Shown piece after piece: positions 35,390-46,979 of a stretch of 64,000 nucleotides of DNA. Source of the DNA: Deroplatys truncata (taxonomy: Eukaryota; Arthropoda; Insecta; Mantodea; Mantidae); NCBI GenBank assembly GCA_030765065.1, contig CM060976.1, positions 58,574,539-58,638,538 of the forward strand, in the 5' to 3' direction. The notes below the pieces were generated by a model that worked only from the letters and a program-made list of their open reading frames with translations, was not told where the DNA came from and searched no databases. The position numbers were made by a program, and so were the translations under genes. Position 1 is the first letter of the stretch, and the number at the start of each line of letters is the position of its first letter.

Positions 35390-35795
35390 AATAATTTGAA
35401 AATTTAAATAATAAATGGAAAAGGCTGAGTCCACAAAAAATTATTTAACATAAATTATATCTTTAACGAGGACTACATTTTTGTGGACTAAGACTTCATC
35501 TGTCTCTTACAGTTTACCAGTTATACAAAAGTCATCCAGAATGATAAAACCTTCAGGGGCTATTCCTAAAAAAATCCGGATTTCATTTGTCATGTAAGTA
35601 TCTTTAAAAAATCCATTTTAAGAAAATCAAAACCTTTGAAAAATGATCCATATAAGGCATAATCTTGGTTTCTTGAAAATCTTTGTGTCATATTCTTGGA
35701 ACGTAAATTAACTTCAATACTAAGTTTCATATCTATCCGAGTTTTCGTTTATGAGTCATGTTGTTCACAGATAAACATAGGGACCACATGTGAAC
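35390..35795 (-). mobile_element. Family A repeat, internal part (copy A15)
   Basis: A minus-strand piece runs from the GGCTGAGTCCACAAAAAA block through CAGTTTACCAGTTATAC to GAGTCATGTTGTTCACAG. The LTR at about 35796 was inserted where the GT-rich part would begin. Confidence 0.65.
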
Positions 35796-36636
35796 TGAGG
35801 CAATATTTTTAATATTCAAATGATTTCAGTATAATTAAATAATATAAATTCAATAACAACCCGCCTTAAAGCAATATGTGTATGTAACAATATATAAAAG
35901 TGTATATTGCAGTCATTGTATATGTTTATATTATTGTATCCTTGTGATTCTTGGAGTAACAATAATGTAATTTTAGTGCCAGTTTATAAAATAGCCAATC
36001 AACAACCAGAAAAAGCTTTAGTTAAATGAAGGTATTCTATTGGAGTAGGATTAGCCAATCAGAAACTGAAAAGGAGAAAATTTTACAAATTTAGAGTTCA
36101 GGTGCTTGCAGACAGTGATTATAACGGGATGCGTAATGCGTCCTTGAGAGATTTTATACGTATTTTGTGTGAGACAAAAAAAAATAGTTTACGTGTTAAA
36201 AGTGCAAGTATTTAATAAAAACATCTCACAGCTCTCTCTTTATATCAGTGAAGTTTTATTTAAATCGTGTCAAGCATTAATAAAAGGAGTGAAGTAAAAT
36301 TATAAGCTTTGTAAGCCTACATTCTTGCCGCACCACAAGCCTGCTAAGAGAAACGTGTCTCTAACAATAATACTGATGCAGCCGAGGCAAATATAAATAG
36401 GTACTTAAAGAAACAGTCAAATTACAAACTTAATTCCTTTTTTAAACTTGGGGCAAAGGCCAGCTGAAAATACATTTGGGGCGAAGGCTACCTGAAACTG
36501 TTTACTATACGTGCGATTGCAACTACTACAAGTTCGGGTCCCCAAAAGTTGAAATCTAATACAACTCCTTCAGTACAAGCTACTTCAAATTGACGCCTAA
36601 AGCGTGGTGCAAACAACGTAAAGACAATATTTCTCA
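35796..36636 (+). mobile_element. Solo LTR, family B, internally deleted (copy B4)
   Basis: It starts TGAGGCAATATTTTTAA. Near 35938 the sequence jumps from TTATTGTA to TCCTTGTGATTCTTGG, losing about 150 bases that other copies have. The 3' end has one PBS-like unit (TTGACGCCTAAAGCGTGGTG) and then TTTCTCA. The flanks GAAC and TAAC match at three of four bases, so the 3' boundary is probable but not certain. Confidence 0.7.
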
Positions 36637-37175
36637 TAACTCAGATGACAGACACAACAGTATGAAATCGTAATATTATATTTTGACTAAACAAGGACCA
36701 TATCAATATTCATGTAAATGCAGAAGCATCTTAATTGTACATTGTAACCACCAGCAAGCTTTATGAAATCCGGTAATTAAATTACCTAACATACATTAAA
36801 ATAATTGTATCGGCTCACATCTACATTGTCGCCTGTAAGTTCATTTACTTAATTCGGAAACTTCAGGTGACCAACCCAATAAGAGAAATAAGCCAAACTT
36901 TTAAAAGGAAAAATTATTTACCATCCATTGTGTACCAACTGAACTTATAAGCATTTTAAAATTTTCGTAAATAAAATATAAATAAGTTTCAACACACGAA
37001 TAGCGCCATTACAACAAGACTGCAACACATTCAAAGCTGCAAAATATAATTAAATTGAATGAAAACCACACATCGTGTATTTGTTTACTTTAATTTATTA
37101 TAGTTCTTTTCTGCAAGCCACATCTCATAGAACAAAGAAGAGAATCTCATCATTCCGAATATCACAGTGTAACTA
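36637..37175. other. Unannotated AT-rich DNA
   Basis: No feature was recognised. Confidence 0.4.
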
Positions 37176-37259
37176 CGAGGCGCATTTTTAAAGTAAGTAC
37201 CAATAATTTCTGTTCTTTTTTTAAAAGAATATGGGTACTTACTTTAAAATTACGTCTGG
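37176..37259. mobile_element. Very short mariner-type MITE (84 bp)
   Basis: Ends CGAGGCGCATTTTTAAAG-TAAGTACC and, on the other strand, CCAGACGTAATTTTAAAG-TAAGTACC form inverted repeats of about 26 bases with few mismatches. TA flanks both ends (37174-37175 and 37260-37261). About 30 bases of unrelated sequence lie between. TA duplication and such ends are typical of Tc1/mariner-mobilised MITEs. Confidence 0.8.
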
Positions 37260-37435
37260 TAGAAACCACAATTTAATTTTACATAGCAAGTTGGTTATAA
37301 AAAACAAAATTTTGTAATAAGTAAGCTACATAAAGATTCACAGTTTAAGAAGAACAGTATGGAGAAACTTGTTCGTTGTGAAAAATTACGACATCTTAGG
37401 TTATGAAGAAATTATGAAGCAGGTAGATATAGTTG

Positions 37436-37915
37436 CCCAGATTGGGAGTACACATACCGAGGGGCCTCCAGAAACATGGGGTAGAGCACCGCAAGTAGGT
37501 CACAATGGCTCATTTGACTTCTAATGTAATCCCTGGGAGGGAGGTAGGGAGGGAGAGATGGGGGAGAGATGGCAATGATGTGCGCAGGAAGCGGGGTCCC
37601 AAACGCTTTCAGATTTAGCACTTGCCACATCCTAGTACGCGCTAGTCACGCGTTACCATTTCCGCTACGAACTACCCCAAGAAGGGCGCCCTCAACAGAC
37701 TCGCCACAATCCGCCGATCACCGCAATACACCGAACGCTGTCGCCTGACCCCTTAACCCCGAAACAGACGAAATGAAATGATGGGGACAGGAAATTCGTA
37801 CTGTGGGCGGAACTACACCAGGATTTGCCCACCGACCCGAGAAGCCATAAAAAAACGCATGGTCAGAAGGGCCGGCCTGAAAATAATGGAACCCGAGACT
37901 TCCCGAATTCTTTCA
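37436..37915 (-). repeat. tRNA-derived SINE (type S1), diverged
   Basis: On the minus strand the part 37780-37915 reads TTCGGGAAGTCTCGGGTTCC, then GGCCGGCCCTTCTGACC and GGCTTCTCGGGTCGGTGGG, the same layout as other S1 heads. Farther on, TAGCGGAAATGGTAACGCG near 37655 is also tRNA-like, so two SINEs may be joined. Boundaries are approximate. Confidence 0.5.
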
Positions 37916-39470
37916 TTATTTTGTTTAAAGTATAGCCTGGTATTTGCAGCGAGCTTCTGTTCATAGTTAATACTATGTAATTGTCTGTTAAAAGCATAGC
38001 TATCTTGAATGAAAATTCCAGATTAGTTTATTCTTTATCACTTTAGATTTATACTAGTTCTTGTGTTACAGGCATAAAAGGCTGGCCTAAATTACTCCAA
38101 TTCATCGCACATTATAAAAGCTAATGAATTAGGCGTTCTATTACAATAAAAAAACTCAAGTGTGCATTAAAGACTAATTACACAGCATTAAATCATTTTA
38201 ATTCCCTCTGAAGTAAAATTACTATATTCATTTGCTCTTGATGATGCTTTACCGTAACTCATTTCTATGATAAAAAACAACATTTTAAAACATTCAACCT
38301 GTTTTATGTGATTAACTTCAACGAACTAATGAAGCTTTATGTCTAACAAGGGCCAATAATCGTTCAACCAGCTGCGGTCAAGTATCGGCTATTCCGCATT
38401 CAGAGGGCAGTGGGCTCAAAAAAAATTATCAACAGCTTATCTCAGCCTAATTTGCGTTCCTAAAAACAGCGAGAGAACAGTTGATTTCATGTAGTTAGTC
38501 ATAAATATATTATGATTTACCTCCTAAAATCAGAGCTTGTGTAGTATTTTGTATAAAATTTTGACCCTTCATTCAAACAATTATTCTTTAGATATTTTAC
38601 GTTGTACCAATTAGGATAATTCTTAGAATACATGCTAAGGTTACTTTTGTAGTGAGAATACCTACTCCATAATAAATATGTATAATTTAACATAAAGACT
38701 ATGATCACGTATATGTAAATAACTATAGGAGGAAATATATTAAAATTGAAATAATTGGGAAGGGGAAACAGATGCAAATATTTAGAAATATTGTAAATAT
38801 CATGTAATATAAAATATTAAAATCTCATGTAGAAAGAAGGAATACTTGTAAAAGAAAAAGAGCGTTGCACAGGAAAGTGTGCTAGCGAGTTGAAGTAATT
38901 AATAGTTGGACTTTAGTGAACAGTAGGATTAAACAAAAGCTGACCCAGCAGCAAAGGAAGCTGGAAAAAGTGACTGTGTATTGGAGAGCAGGTCGATGAG
39001 GAAAAGAGACAGATATACATAGGAATCTCCAGATATGTCATTAATAGCGTGGCTATAGGAAAAGCAGCGATTTAATTCTCATATAACGCTATGAAAAGCA
39101 CTAATAAGAATATATGTTACAATTATATTGGTGCGAATATGCGCGTCGTGGCAGATATAAAACCGAAACTTTTTCCAAGCAAGGCACTCCGATTTCTTAG
39201 CATCCATGGCTGAATCCGCGACAGTTCGTGAGTAGAACCCTGGAGGAGATAGCATGCGACTACAATGATTTTAGCTTCCATTAACATTTTTACAAGTAGC
39301 GAGGTATTGGGAAGATAATTACGCAGAAAAGGTGCAAAACAAGTAATTGGGAAATTAATCTGGTTAGCCGCTTTCAAACAAACTTTCATTTTGCAACTGG
39401 AATAAAACCCAGCTCATGGCCTCATTACCTACTCGTGATAAAAGAATCCATAGTGAATAGGCTTGATTTA
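37916..39470. other. Unannotated AT-rich DNA
   Basis: No gene or repeat was recognised. The 88-residue minus-strand ORF at 39123-39389 has no known motif and is no longer than expected by chance. Confidence 0.45.
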
Positions 39471-39830
39471 TAGCATAATGGTAACGCGATAAAGCGAGAG
39501 GCTAACAATTGGGAGGTCTGAGTTTCGATTCGTGTATCACTTTGAGTTTATCGTGTTTTTCCCTCGTCGGTAGGCGAATTCTGGGGTGGTTTATCATATA
39601 TCACGATTTCCTTTTCTGTCCATTTCCTTCTCGTCTTTCACGTTTACTTCTAGGTTTAGTGGCGCATGGTGGTGCCGAACAGATGGCGCGATGCTTGCTC
39701 AAAGGAAAGAATACTTCCTTCGGACACTTGAGGGCTGCTTGGTCAACGGGTCGTTCATCGTCCTCTCTAGGCAGCTCCAACAGTGGGACGGGTCGTGGAA
39801 TTGTTAGGGATTTCTGCGTTACAATGGATC
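39471..39830 (+). repeat. tRNA-derived SINE (type S1)
   Basis: TAATGGTAACGCGATAAAGC and GGGAGGTCTGAGTTTCGATTC form a tRNA-like head with a damaged B-box. The body matches 17700-17975: GTGTTTTTCCCTCG, then GAGGGCTGCTTGG and CAACAGTGGGACGGG. The overlapping 119-residue ORF is a by-product. Confidence 0.65.
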
Positions 39831-39902
39831 TATGCAGGTGTAAGTGTACGAGATTATATAACCTATAATCTCTATAGCAATTTCAAGTACGAGACAGAGA
39901 AT

Positions 39903-40035
39903 CCGAGACTTCAAGACCCCAAGGCAACATCTACGCTATACCGAGCGTAACTCCGAGCGATAAACCGAGACTTCAAGACCCCAAGGCAACATCTACGCTA
40001 TACCGAGCGTAACTCCGAGCGATAAACCGAGACTT
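39903..40035. repeat. Perfect 62-bp tandem duplication
   Basis: Two identical 62-bp units (39903-39964 and 39965-40026) begin CCGAGACTTCAAGACC and end CTCCGAGCGATAAA; a third starts with CCGAGACTTC before diverging. The unit contains sub-repeats of CCGAG. Full identity suggests a recent event. Confidence 0.95.
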
Positions 40036-40296
40036 CGTTATACTTTAATTATTATAGCGATTACAAATTTAAATGGGACAAAAGTAACAAATTATTCCAG
40101 CAAGTATTCATTTGTCTCAGTAACCACACTCAATGGGTAAGCTAGACATACTGGGAATATGCTCCAATTATTGTCACTGAAACTAGTTAACTAATAGTCA
40201 TTACGTGTATTGTATAGCTCCTCTAAGTAGCGTGGCCTACCGCATATAGTCTGTCAAGGTGCTTTGAGTTGTACAACTTATGTGATTACAACTTTT

Positions 40297-40613
40297 ACTT
40301 TCTCTACCATGTCATAGTAGCCAGAGAATGTATTGTATTATACTCAAAAATTCTATATCGATATTTCACCGAAAATGCACATTTTGAGGTCCCCTGAATT
40401 AAAAAAAGGTTTTAGAAAAATGACCGTGTGTGTTGTCTGTGAACAGTATAACAAAAACGAAACGTCATATAAATACCAAACTTAGTATTTAGGTTCAGTA
40501 GCTTCCAAATATGCGACACGAAGATATAATAAGAATCCCCTAGAAAACTACCCTTTACATGAAACATTCTTCGAACTTTTTTATTTTCTAAAGAATGTCT
40601 CTAAGGATTTTGA
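40297..40613 (+). mobile_element. Family A repeat, left part (copy A16)
   Basis: It begins ACTTTCTCTACCATG after TTTT and runs through CCAAACTTAGTATTTAGG and CTCTAAGGATTTTGAT, then stops. The right half is missing. Confidence 0.75.
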
Positions 40614-41938
40614 TATCGAAAAGGTAGTTCTTATCTGCTCATATTGCATTGGTATTGTTTAGCCCATTGTTGGGGACGGTAGTTTGTTATTTAGTCCAAA
40701 GAGTGATATAATGAAAGTTGATATTAATATTTCATTATACAAAACTCTTTCATTGTAAGAAGTCCATCTTCTAGATGGCTGTGCTTTTTATTATACCCAA
40801 TAAATCACATTAAAAGGTGCCTATTCTGACTAAACACATAATAGTTATTTAAACCTAAAGTTGACAGTATCGATGATTACAGCACGAATGAATGTTTGTC
40901 ACATTCATTGTCGTGAGTATGACAATTTTTACAAGTATCACATTAGGATTATCCACGAATGTGATGCAACATATTAAGCAATTTTACCAGTATAAAATGT
41001 AGGAAATAAATAATATAATAATTCGGTATCCATAGCTGACATACCCGAGAGCCTCTTTATTTGTCCGTTAATTAGACGTTAGCTTCTCTCCCTCCATTTC
41101 GTTTCTTACTACCTGCTGTGTTGAACCGACAAACCTCATTTACATGAATTCCCTTCCTGGGAGAGAAGTGAGCAGGTGTCACGGACTGTGATGTAGCGTA
41201 ATAATAAGTTTAGATGATAATTATTCTATATTTAATAATACATAGATGTACTTGCGTCTTCATTGCTTAAAGAAAAGAATATAACAAAACCATTTTAATT
41301 CTCTCTCTACAAGCCACAGCAACTTAGAATACAATATTGCGTCATTATTATTGGCACACGTGTTATAATCAGCCAATTATGCACGATATTAAATACCGTA
41401 ACTACTTGTTTATAATGCTGGGGTTGCATGAACGGATTTTGTCGATATCAGCATGTAACATGCAGGGAGCATACAATTTTACACTTACTTTACTGTGCTC
41501 CTTAATAAGCTATTCTTTGAGATTAAAGTATCCCTAACACTAGCGCCTCCTAGCAGGTGTTATAGATGGCACTTGACAGCAATCGACTTCTCATTACTTG
41601 CCTGGGGAAGGCCACAATAGACTACGTTCCTGAGGATGACAGCGTCAGCTTTGATGGGACCGGTGCGTACACTTAATGGATCGCTACTAAATTAACCGCC
41701 AAACTCATTATCCATCGACGTTTTTAATATACTGACGTATCTCCAGCACTCTCCCTGGAGAAACGCCGCGATAAAATGCCTGTGCTTCGCGATCCTTTAT
41801 AATACATTCTCAGCATTATCAATTCTGTGACAACTATCATAAGTAATTTAACAAGGAGCTATGTTATTTCGAAATGACTATTTCGTTTGACTATTTGCGA
41901 ATATACAAGAGCAGAAGCTAAAAATGAATATAAAAAAA
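40614..41938. other. DNA holding family C copy 2, otherwise unannotated
   Basis: Apart from the family C repeat at 40942-41425 nothing is recognised. A less AT-rich part at 41545-41690 has no known motif. Confidence 0.4.
40942..41425 (+). repeat. Dispersed repeat, family C, copy 2
   Basis: Matches 31653-32164 in the same orientation with many small differences. Shared blocks include CGTTAGCTTCTCTCCCT, GGGAGAGAAGTGAGCAGG and CCAATTATGCACGATATTA. This copy has no LTR insertion. Confidence 0.7.
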
Positions 41939-42168
41939 TCTAATGTGTTACACTCACATGACCTTCTCTATCCATACAAACTATTTTTGCAAACGTTTAT
42001 TTCCCATCTTCTTCATGTTAATCGAGATAAACATTTGTAGAAACTATCTTATTGCTAATGTTCATGTAGGTACAGGGGAATATGGTAGGCTTTAAGCGAG
42101 AGTCAATTCATTTAAGACCTGGTTGCTATGTGGAGGATTCCATTCTCTTTGCATGTCCAGGACATAAA
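41939..42168 (-). mobile_element. Family A repeat, outer copy, first part (copy A17a)
   Basis: Minus-strand right end from TCTAATGTGTTACACTCACA to CATGTCCAGGACATAAAAA. There a second minus-strand copy interrupts; the sequence continues at 42974. Confidence 0.75.
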
Positions 42169-42172
42169 AATA

Positions 42173-42973
42173 TCTGATGTGTTACACTCACATGACTTTC
42201 TCTACTCTTGTACAAAATATTTTTACAAACGCTTATTCTCCATACGCTTCATGTTAATCGGGATATCGAGATGTTAATCTTATTGCTAATTTTCTTGTAG
42301 ATGCAAAGGGAATTGGTAGGCTTTAAGTAATAGTCAAATATTTTAAGAGCTGGTTGCTATGTAGAGCATTCCATTCTCTTTGAATTACCAGGACATAAAA
42401 ATGAATAACGAATTTCCATTTGAGAAAAAGTATAAGTATTGGAAAATTTAAGGGAATAACAAGCAATATCTCCAGGATGGTTCACTCAACAACAAAAAAA
42501 TGTATATAGCCTAAATTGTGTATTTTAACGCGATCTACATTTTTTGTGTAGTAAAATTTTGTCTATCCCTTATGGTTTACCAGTTTTGCAGAAGTCGTTC
42601 ACAATGAAGAATACTTTTGGAGACATTCCCAGAAAATTCGAGATATACAATTCATTTGCCATAAAAATGTCTTAAACGTATGGTATTGCATTAAAAATTG
42701 TTAGTGCCATTTTTGAGAAAATGTTCGAAAAACGTTCCATGTAATGGGTAATCTTTGGTGGTGGGATTTTTTTGAAAACCTTCGTGTCGCATCTCCGGAA
42801 GATACTAAACCTAAATACCAAGTTTGGTGTTTATCCGACTGTTCGTTTCTGAGTTATGCTGTTCACAGACACACACGGACATTTTTCCAAAAATACTTTT
42901 CCGGTGAAATCTCGGTATCTAATTTTTGAGTGGAATGCAATACTTCCCCTACACTATACGTAGTAGAGAAAAT
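42173..42973 (-). mobile_element. Family A repeat nested in another copy (copy A18)
   Basis: Nearly complete minus-strand copy from TCTGATGTGTTACACTCACA to ACGTAGTAGAGAAAAT. It lacks a short piece of the left part (TTTTCCAAAAATACTTTT joins CCGGTGAAATCTCGG). It sits at an A-run in outer copy A17, in the same orientation. Confidence 0.8.
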
Positions 42974-43452
42974 AAAAAAAACAACAATGAATTCCCATTT
43001 GAGAACAAAGTATAAGTATTGGAAAATTCGAACAATTAACGAGGAATATCTCGGAAATAGTGCACTGCACAAAACAAACGTATATGACATAAATTGTGTG
43101 TTTAAACTAGCTCTGCATGTTTTGTGTACAAAGAGTTTGTCTATCTCTCACAGTTTACCAGTTATGCAAAAGCCATTCAGAAAGAAGAGCGCTTTTGGAA
43201 AGATTCCCAGAAAATTCAAGATATACATTTTATTTGTCTTAAAATAACTTAAATATATGATATTTTAATCAAAATCGTTAGCAATTTTTGAGAAAATCAA
43301 AGTTTTCGAAAAAGTTTCAAATAAAGGATTGTCTGGGGGGGGAGATTTTCTTGAAAACTTTATTGTCGCATCTTAGAGACACCGCACCTAAAGACCAAGT
43401 TTGGTATTTATCCGACTTTTCGTTTTGGAGTTATGCTGTTCACAGACACATA

Positions 43453-43491
<39 letters not shown>

Positions 43492-43614
43492 GGACCTTTT
43501 TCTAAAAATTATTTTTTGGATTCAGGAGCTCTCAAAACACGTATTTCCGGTGAAATCTCGGTTTGAATTTTTGGATGGAATCTAATACTTCTTACTATAT
43601 GTAGTACGGAAAGT
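42974..43614 (-). mobile_element. Family A repeat, outer copy, second part (copy A17b)
   Basis: After an A-run, ATGAATTCCCATTTGAGA continues the outer copy, which goes on to TAGTACGGAAAGT with AAAAA. A pure (CA)n run lies at 43454-43490. Confidence 0.8.
43454..43490. repeat. (CA)n microsatellite inside family A
   Basis: About 18 CA units fill the GT/CA-rich segment of the copy. The poly His-Thr ORF across it is an artefact. Confidence 0.95.
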
Positions 43615-44641
43615 AAAAATGTACTTACCGAATATAGTAGATTTTGCCATGCAAGGATCTCTCGGTTTACCGGATTATTATAAACAACAATAGCTGTTAA
43701 ATGTCTTCGGAACTATTCAAAGTGAAATCCTATTTTTAGCTCTTGCATGGCAATACTCAACTAAGTTTTTATAATACCATCCGTAAGTAGTTAGTTTTTA
43801 GATTTATTTTTAGCTTCTGTTCTTGTATTATTCACTAAAATAATGAGAATGCAGGTTCACTGAACAAAATTTATTGGGGAACTTTAAAACGTATAATTAT
43901 TAAAAACAAAGTATTAAAACTAAAAGTTAATGGAATTTGTTTCTTGTTACAAACAACGGTAGTAGTGTTAGCAGAGATGGAATTGGAAGATACTGAAGTA
44001 CATTCTCTTGTAATCTCTGAATTCCGCAATTTGTTGATTATTCTCGAATCATTGCTATTCATTAATTTGTTACTGCATCGACAGGTTAGTCAGAGAAGTT
44101 GTGTACGGAAATATATTTGATTGAGAATTTTAACACATTCACACAAGTGAATTTGTTTGCAACACTGACCAGAAGCACTGACCGCAAATGATCAGGAATC
44201 CATTGATTGTTAGGACCATCATCTGAATAGTCAGATGATTATGCATAGGCCAGATTTTCTAGCATTGTTTAGGTCAACAGTACGGAGAGAATTTCTTTCT
44301 GGGAGAAATCTATGCCTGAATCACAAAATTGAGAAATAGCACACGACCGTTGAATACGGTTTTCGCAAATATTAAAAAGCTTTATTGTTTTAGGTGCAAT
44401 AAGCATCTCGAATTCGAAAAGAAAGCCTTTATATTATATTATTACAGCTTAGCACTATTAACTCAAAATCAATTGAGTAGGGAAGGAAAAATGTTTTAAA
44501 GTGTCCGAATACCCGTTAGTTCTAAATGCATTCTATATTTACAAGCAATATCCAATTTTTAATAAATGTAGTAGGATATCCTGAAAACAAAAATCGTGTC
44601 TGTGAAATTTGCATGAGGTGCGCCGGTACATTAACGTTATA
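43615..44641. other. Unannotated DNA
   Basis: No feature was recognised. Confidence 0.4.
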
Positions 44642-44929
44642 CAGGGTGAATCATTTAAGTTGAGATGTACAATATTTCCAAAACCAAGCGTTGTAGAAAT
44701 AAATATCTTCAATAAAATTTGCTTGATATTTTGAGGGAAAGTAAATGCAATTAGTCGTGTTTTGTTTGGAAAACGTTGTGACGGTAGTTTTTGGGGTCAA
44801 TTTTAAATGAGAACCTACAATTTGGGCGAATTTATGGCCCATAATATGAAGCAACTTTTATTCAATACATTTCTTTTTACGCTTAGTTTTAGAGATATTG
44901 TACAGTCTCAACTTAAATGGTCCACCCTG
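44642..44929. mobile_element. Tc1/mariner-type MITE (288 bp)
   Basis: The left end CAGGGTGAATCATTTAAG and the complement of the right end CAGGGTGGACCATTTAAG continue as inverted repeats for about 48 bases (both go on with TTGAGA, GTACAATAT and AAAAC-AAGCG). TA flanks both ends (44640-44641, 44930-44931). No transposase is present, so it would depend on a related autonomous element. Confidence 0.9.
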
Positions 44930-45221
44930 TATATTCAGAGATGAAGTGATGTAAATCACTTACCCATGATTTTACAGAAGAAAGGAGTTTTCATTTCAGT
45001 GTATGAAAAACTTCGTATTAAGAACTTCCAATAAGAATTATTTTATCCAAAGAAAATAATATAAACCAAAGGCATTAGAACGCAATAGTGTCTGCGCACG
45101 TGTCTTGACAGCAAGCTTAGTGATCCCACCTTTTTCTCCTTAATAATTGCTATTGTCATCCAGCCATCACAACGGATAGTAATAACCTACCAGTATTCAT
45201 TCATTCATTCCCTGTTTAACC
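44930..45221. other. Unannotated DNA
   Basis: No feature was recognised. Confidence 0.35.
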
Positions 45222-45555
45222 TCATATTATGTAGGACTTACACCCCCCAGGACTTACAGGCGGGTGCCTGGGGCCAGAGGCCCGTCTCAAGGAGTAGACA
45301 CACTCATGGAACAGACAGAATGTCCAGGATGGGTGATCAGCCCGATGCCTGGTATGGGGATGAAGGAAGTAGATGAAACGAAATGATGGCGAAATGGATG
45401 AAAAGAAAGGTGTTGATGGAGCAGTTGGTGGAATGAATGGCGAGGGAAACCGGAGAACCCGGAGAAAACCCGCCCAGACGCCGCTTTGTCCACACAAAAC
45501 CCACATGCGGGTCCCTGGGGTTGAATCCGGGCCGCCTCGGTGAGAGGCGAGCGGG
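45222..45555 (-). repeat. tRNA-derived SINE (type S1), well preserved
   Basis: On the minus strand, CCTCTCACCGAGGCGGCCCG and GGATTCAACCCC give a tRNA-like head (B-box close to GGTTCAACCCC). The body has GGTTCTCCGGTTTCCCTCGC and ends with GGGCCTCTGGCCCCAGGC and CCTGGGGGGTGTAAG. Minus-strand ORFs across it are by-products. Confidence 0.75.
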
Positions 45556-46241
45556 CGTACTAGTATAATGATCAGAATCGATGCTTTTGTTTACTTATAC
45601 TACTTTGCCCCTTAAAAGCTCATATTCTAAAACCAATTAAACTGTTGTGAATCCGCATGTAGATTAGATTCGCTTCTATTTAATTACAGACAGTATGATA
45701 TTATAATTACCTTAATGAGAGTAATTAAAATATTATCATATAACAGACAACAGATATGATATATCATATATCAATCACTAATTTTGAGTTAATGAGAAAA
45801 TGATGTATGTCCAAACCTACTGTAATCAGAAACGAAGGGCGAATGTCACTTTGTTGCATTTCACAATAATTCGAAAACCTATCCTTCCCAGAAACCTACC
45901 CCTGCTGATTTAGTATGATTTATATAAGCACGGTGCTTATGATGTAATGCTAATACAAATTAATAGCTCTATAAAATTTATTAAAAATTTAGTTATAGTA
46001 ATGACTAGCATCCTTTCACTCCTCTATTCATAGCTGTTAATTTAACTTTCCTGAGTACGTAAAATGTTTGTAGAGTTTCGTACTATCAATGCTAAGAACT
46101 TGGAGCTTAGGTTTTCGCGGCTAATGACATATATAGATAGATTGTTGCCATGTCTGTTTTATTTGTAATCAAGATTTGGGTATCATTAGAGGTCTTCAAA
46201 TCAGGCATGGGAAGCGAGGTTTCTGAATATGGCTTATACAT
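45556..46241. other. Unannotated AT-rich DNA
   Basis: No feature was recognised. Confidence 0.4.
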
Positions 46242-46309
46242 AAAAATCTGAAGTTGTACATTCCCTCTATCGTGTATTAGTGGGTATACAAACTACTCTT
46301 ACGAAAGCT
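46242..46309 (-). mobile_element. Family A repeat, right end of a compound outer copy (A19a)
   Basis: AAAAATCTGAAGTTGTACATT to TTACGAAAGCTTA matches the right end of family A on the minus strand. It is followed at once by a plus-strand copy. Confidence 0.65.
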
Positions 46310-46311
46310 TA

Positions 46312-46975
46312 CTACTACGTATAGTAAGTATTGCGTTCCACCCAAAACTTCGAAATCAAGATTTCACCGGAAATACATATTTTGAGGCCCCCTGAATCAA
46401 AATAAAGTATTTTTGAAAATTTCCGTATGTGCGTCTGTGCCTGTGAACAGTATAACTCAAAAATGAAAATTTGAATAAATACAAAACTTGGTATTTAAGT
46501 TCCAGAGCTTCCAGAAATGCGACACAGAGATTTTCAACAAAGTCTCTCAACTCCAAATTACCCTTTACATGGAACAATTTTCGAATTTTTTTTATTTACT
46601 AAAAATGGCTTTAACCATTTTGTTTACAATACTGTATATGAAAAATATTTACATGAAAAATAAAATGTATTTCTAGAATTTTCTGTGAATAGCCTATGAA
46701 GTGCACTTCATTCCGGAGAAGCTTTGTATAATTTTGTATAACTGTTAAACGGTAAGCGGTAGACAAAAACGTACTTTACAAGAAATGTAGATCTTTCTAA
46801 AACACACAATTTATTTCCAAAACTTTTTGTTGTTGCATAAGCCGTTTCTGAGATTTTCGTTATTAAAGGTTCGAATTATTCATTACATTATCATTCTCTT
46901 AAAATCCTTTCAAAATCAATTGTCTGTCGCGACTACATGGAAACAGTGTGGAATTTTAAGGAGCATATATTTAAA
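46312..46975 (+). mobile_element. Family A repeat, lacking both ends (copy A20)
   Basis: It starts CTACTACGTATAGTAAGT (first bases of the element missing) and ends near AAGGAGCATATAT. The usual blocks between are present (GCGTTCCACCC, GGTATTTAAGTTC, TTTCTGAGATTTTCG). Confidence 0.75.
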
Positions 46976-46979
46976 ATAT

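Noticed and set aside
39123..39389. Minus-strand 88-residue ORF as a gene
   Set aside because: No motif, no supporting signals; length is within chance for this many bases.
39509..39868. 119-residue ORF
   Set aside because: Lies in a tRNA-derived SINE; similar DNA at 17640-18140 does not keep the frame.
39903..40035. CRISPR-like array
   Set aside because: The units are directly adjacent with no spacers, and the context is animal DNA.
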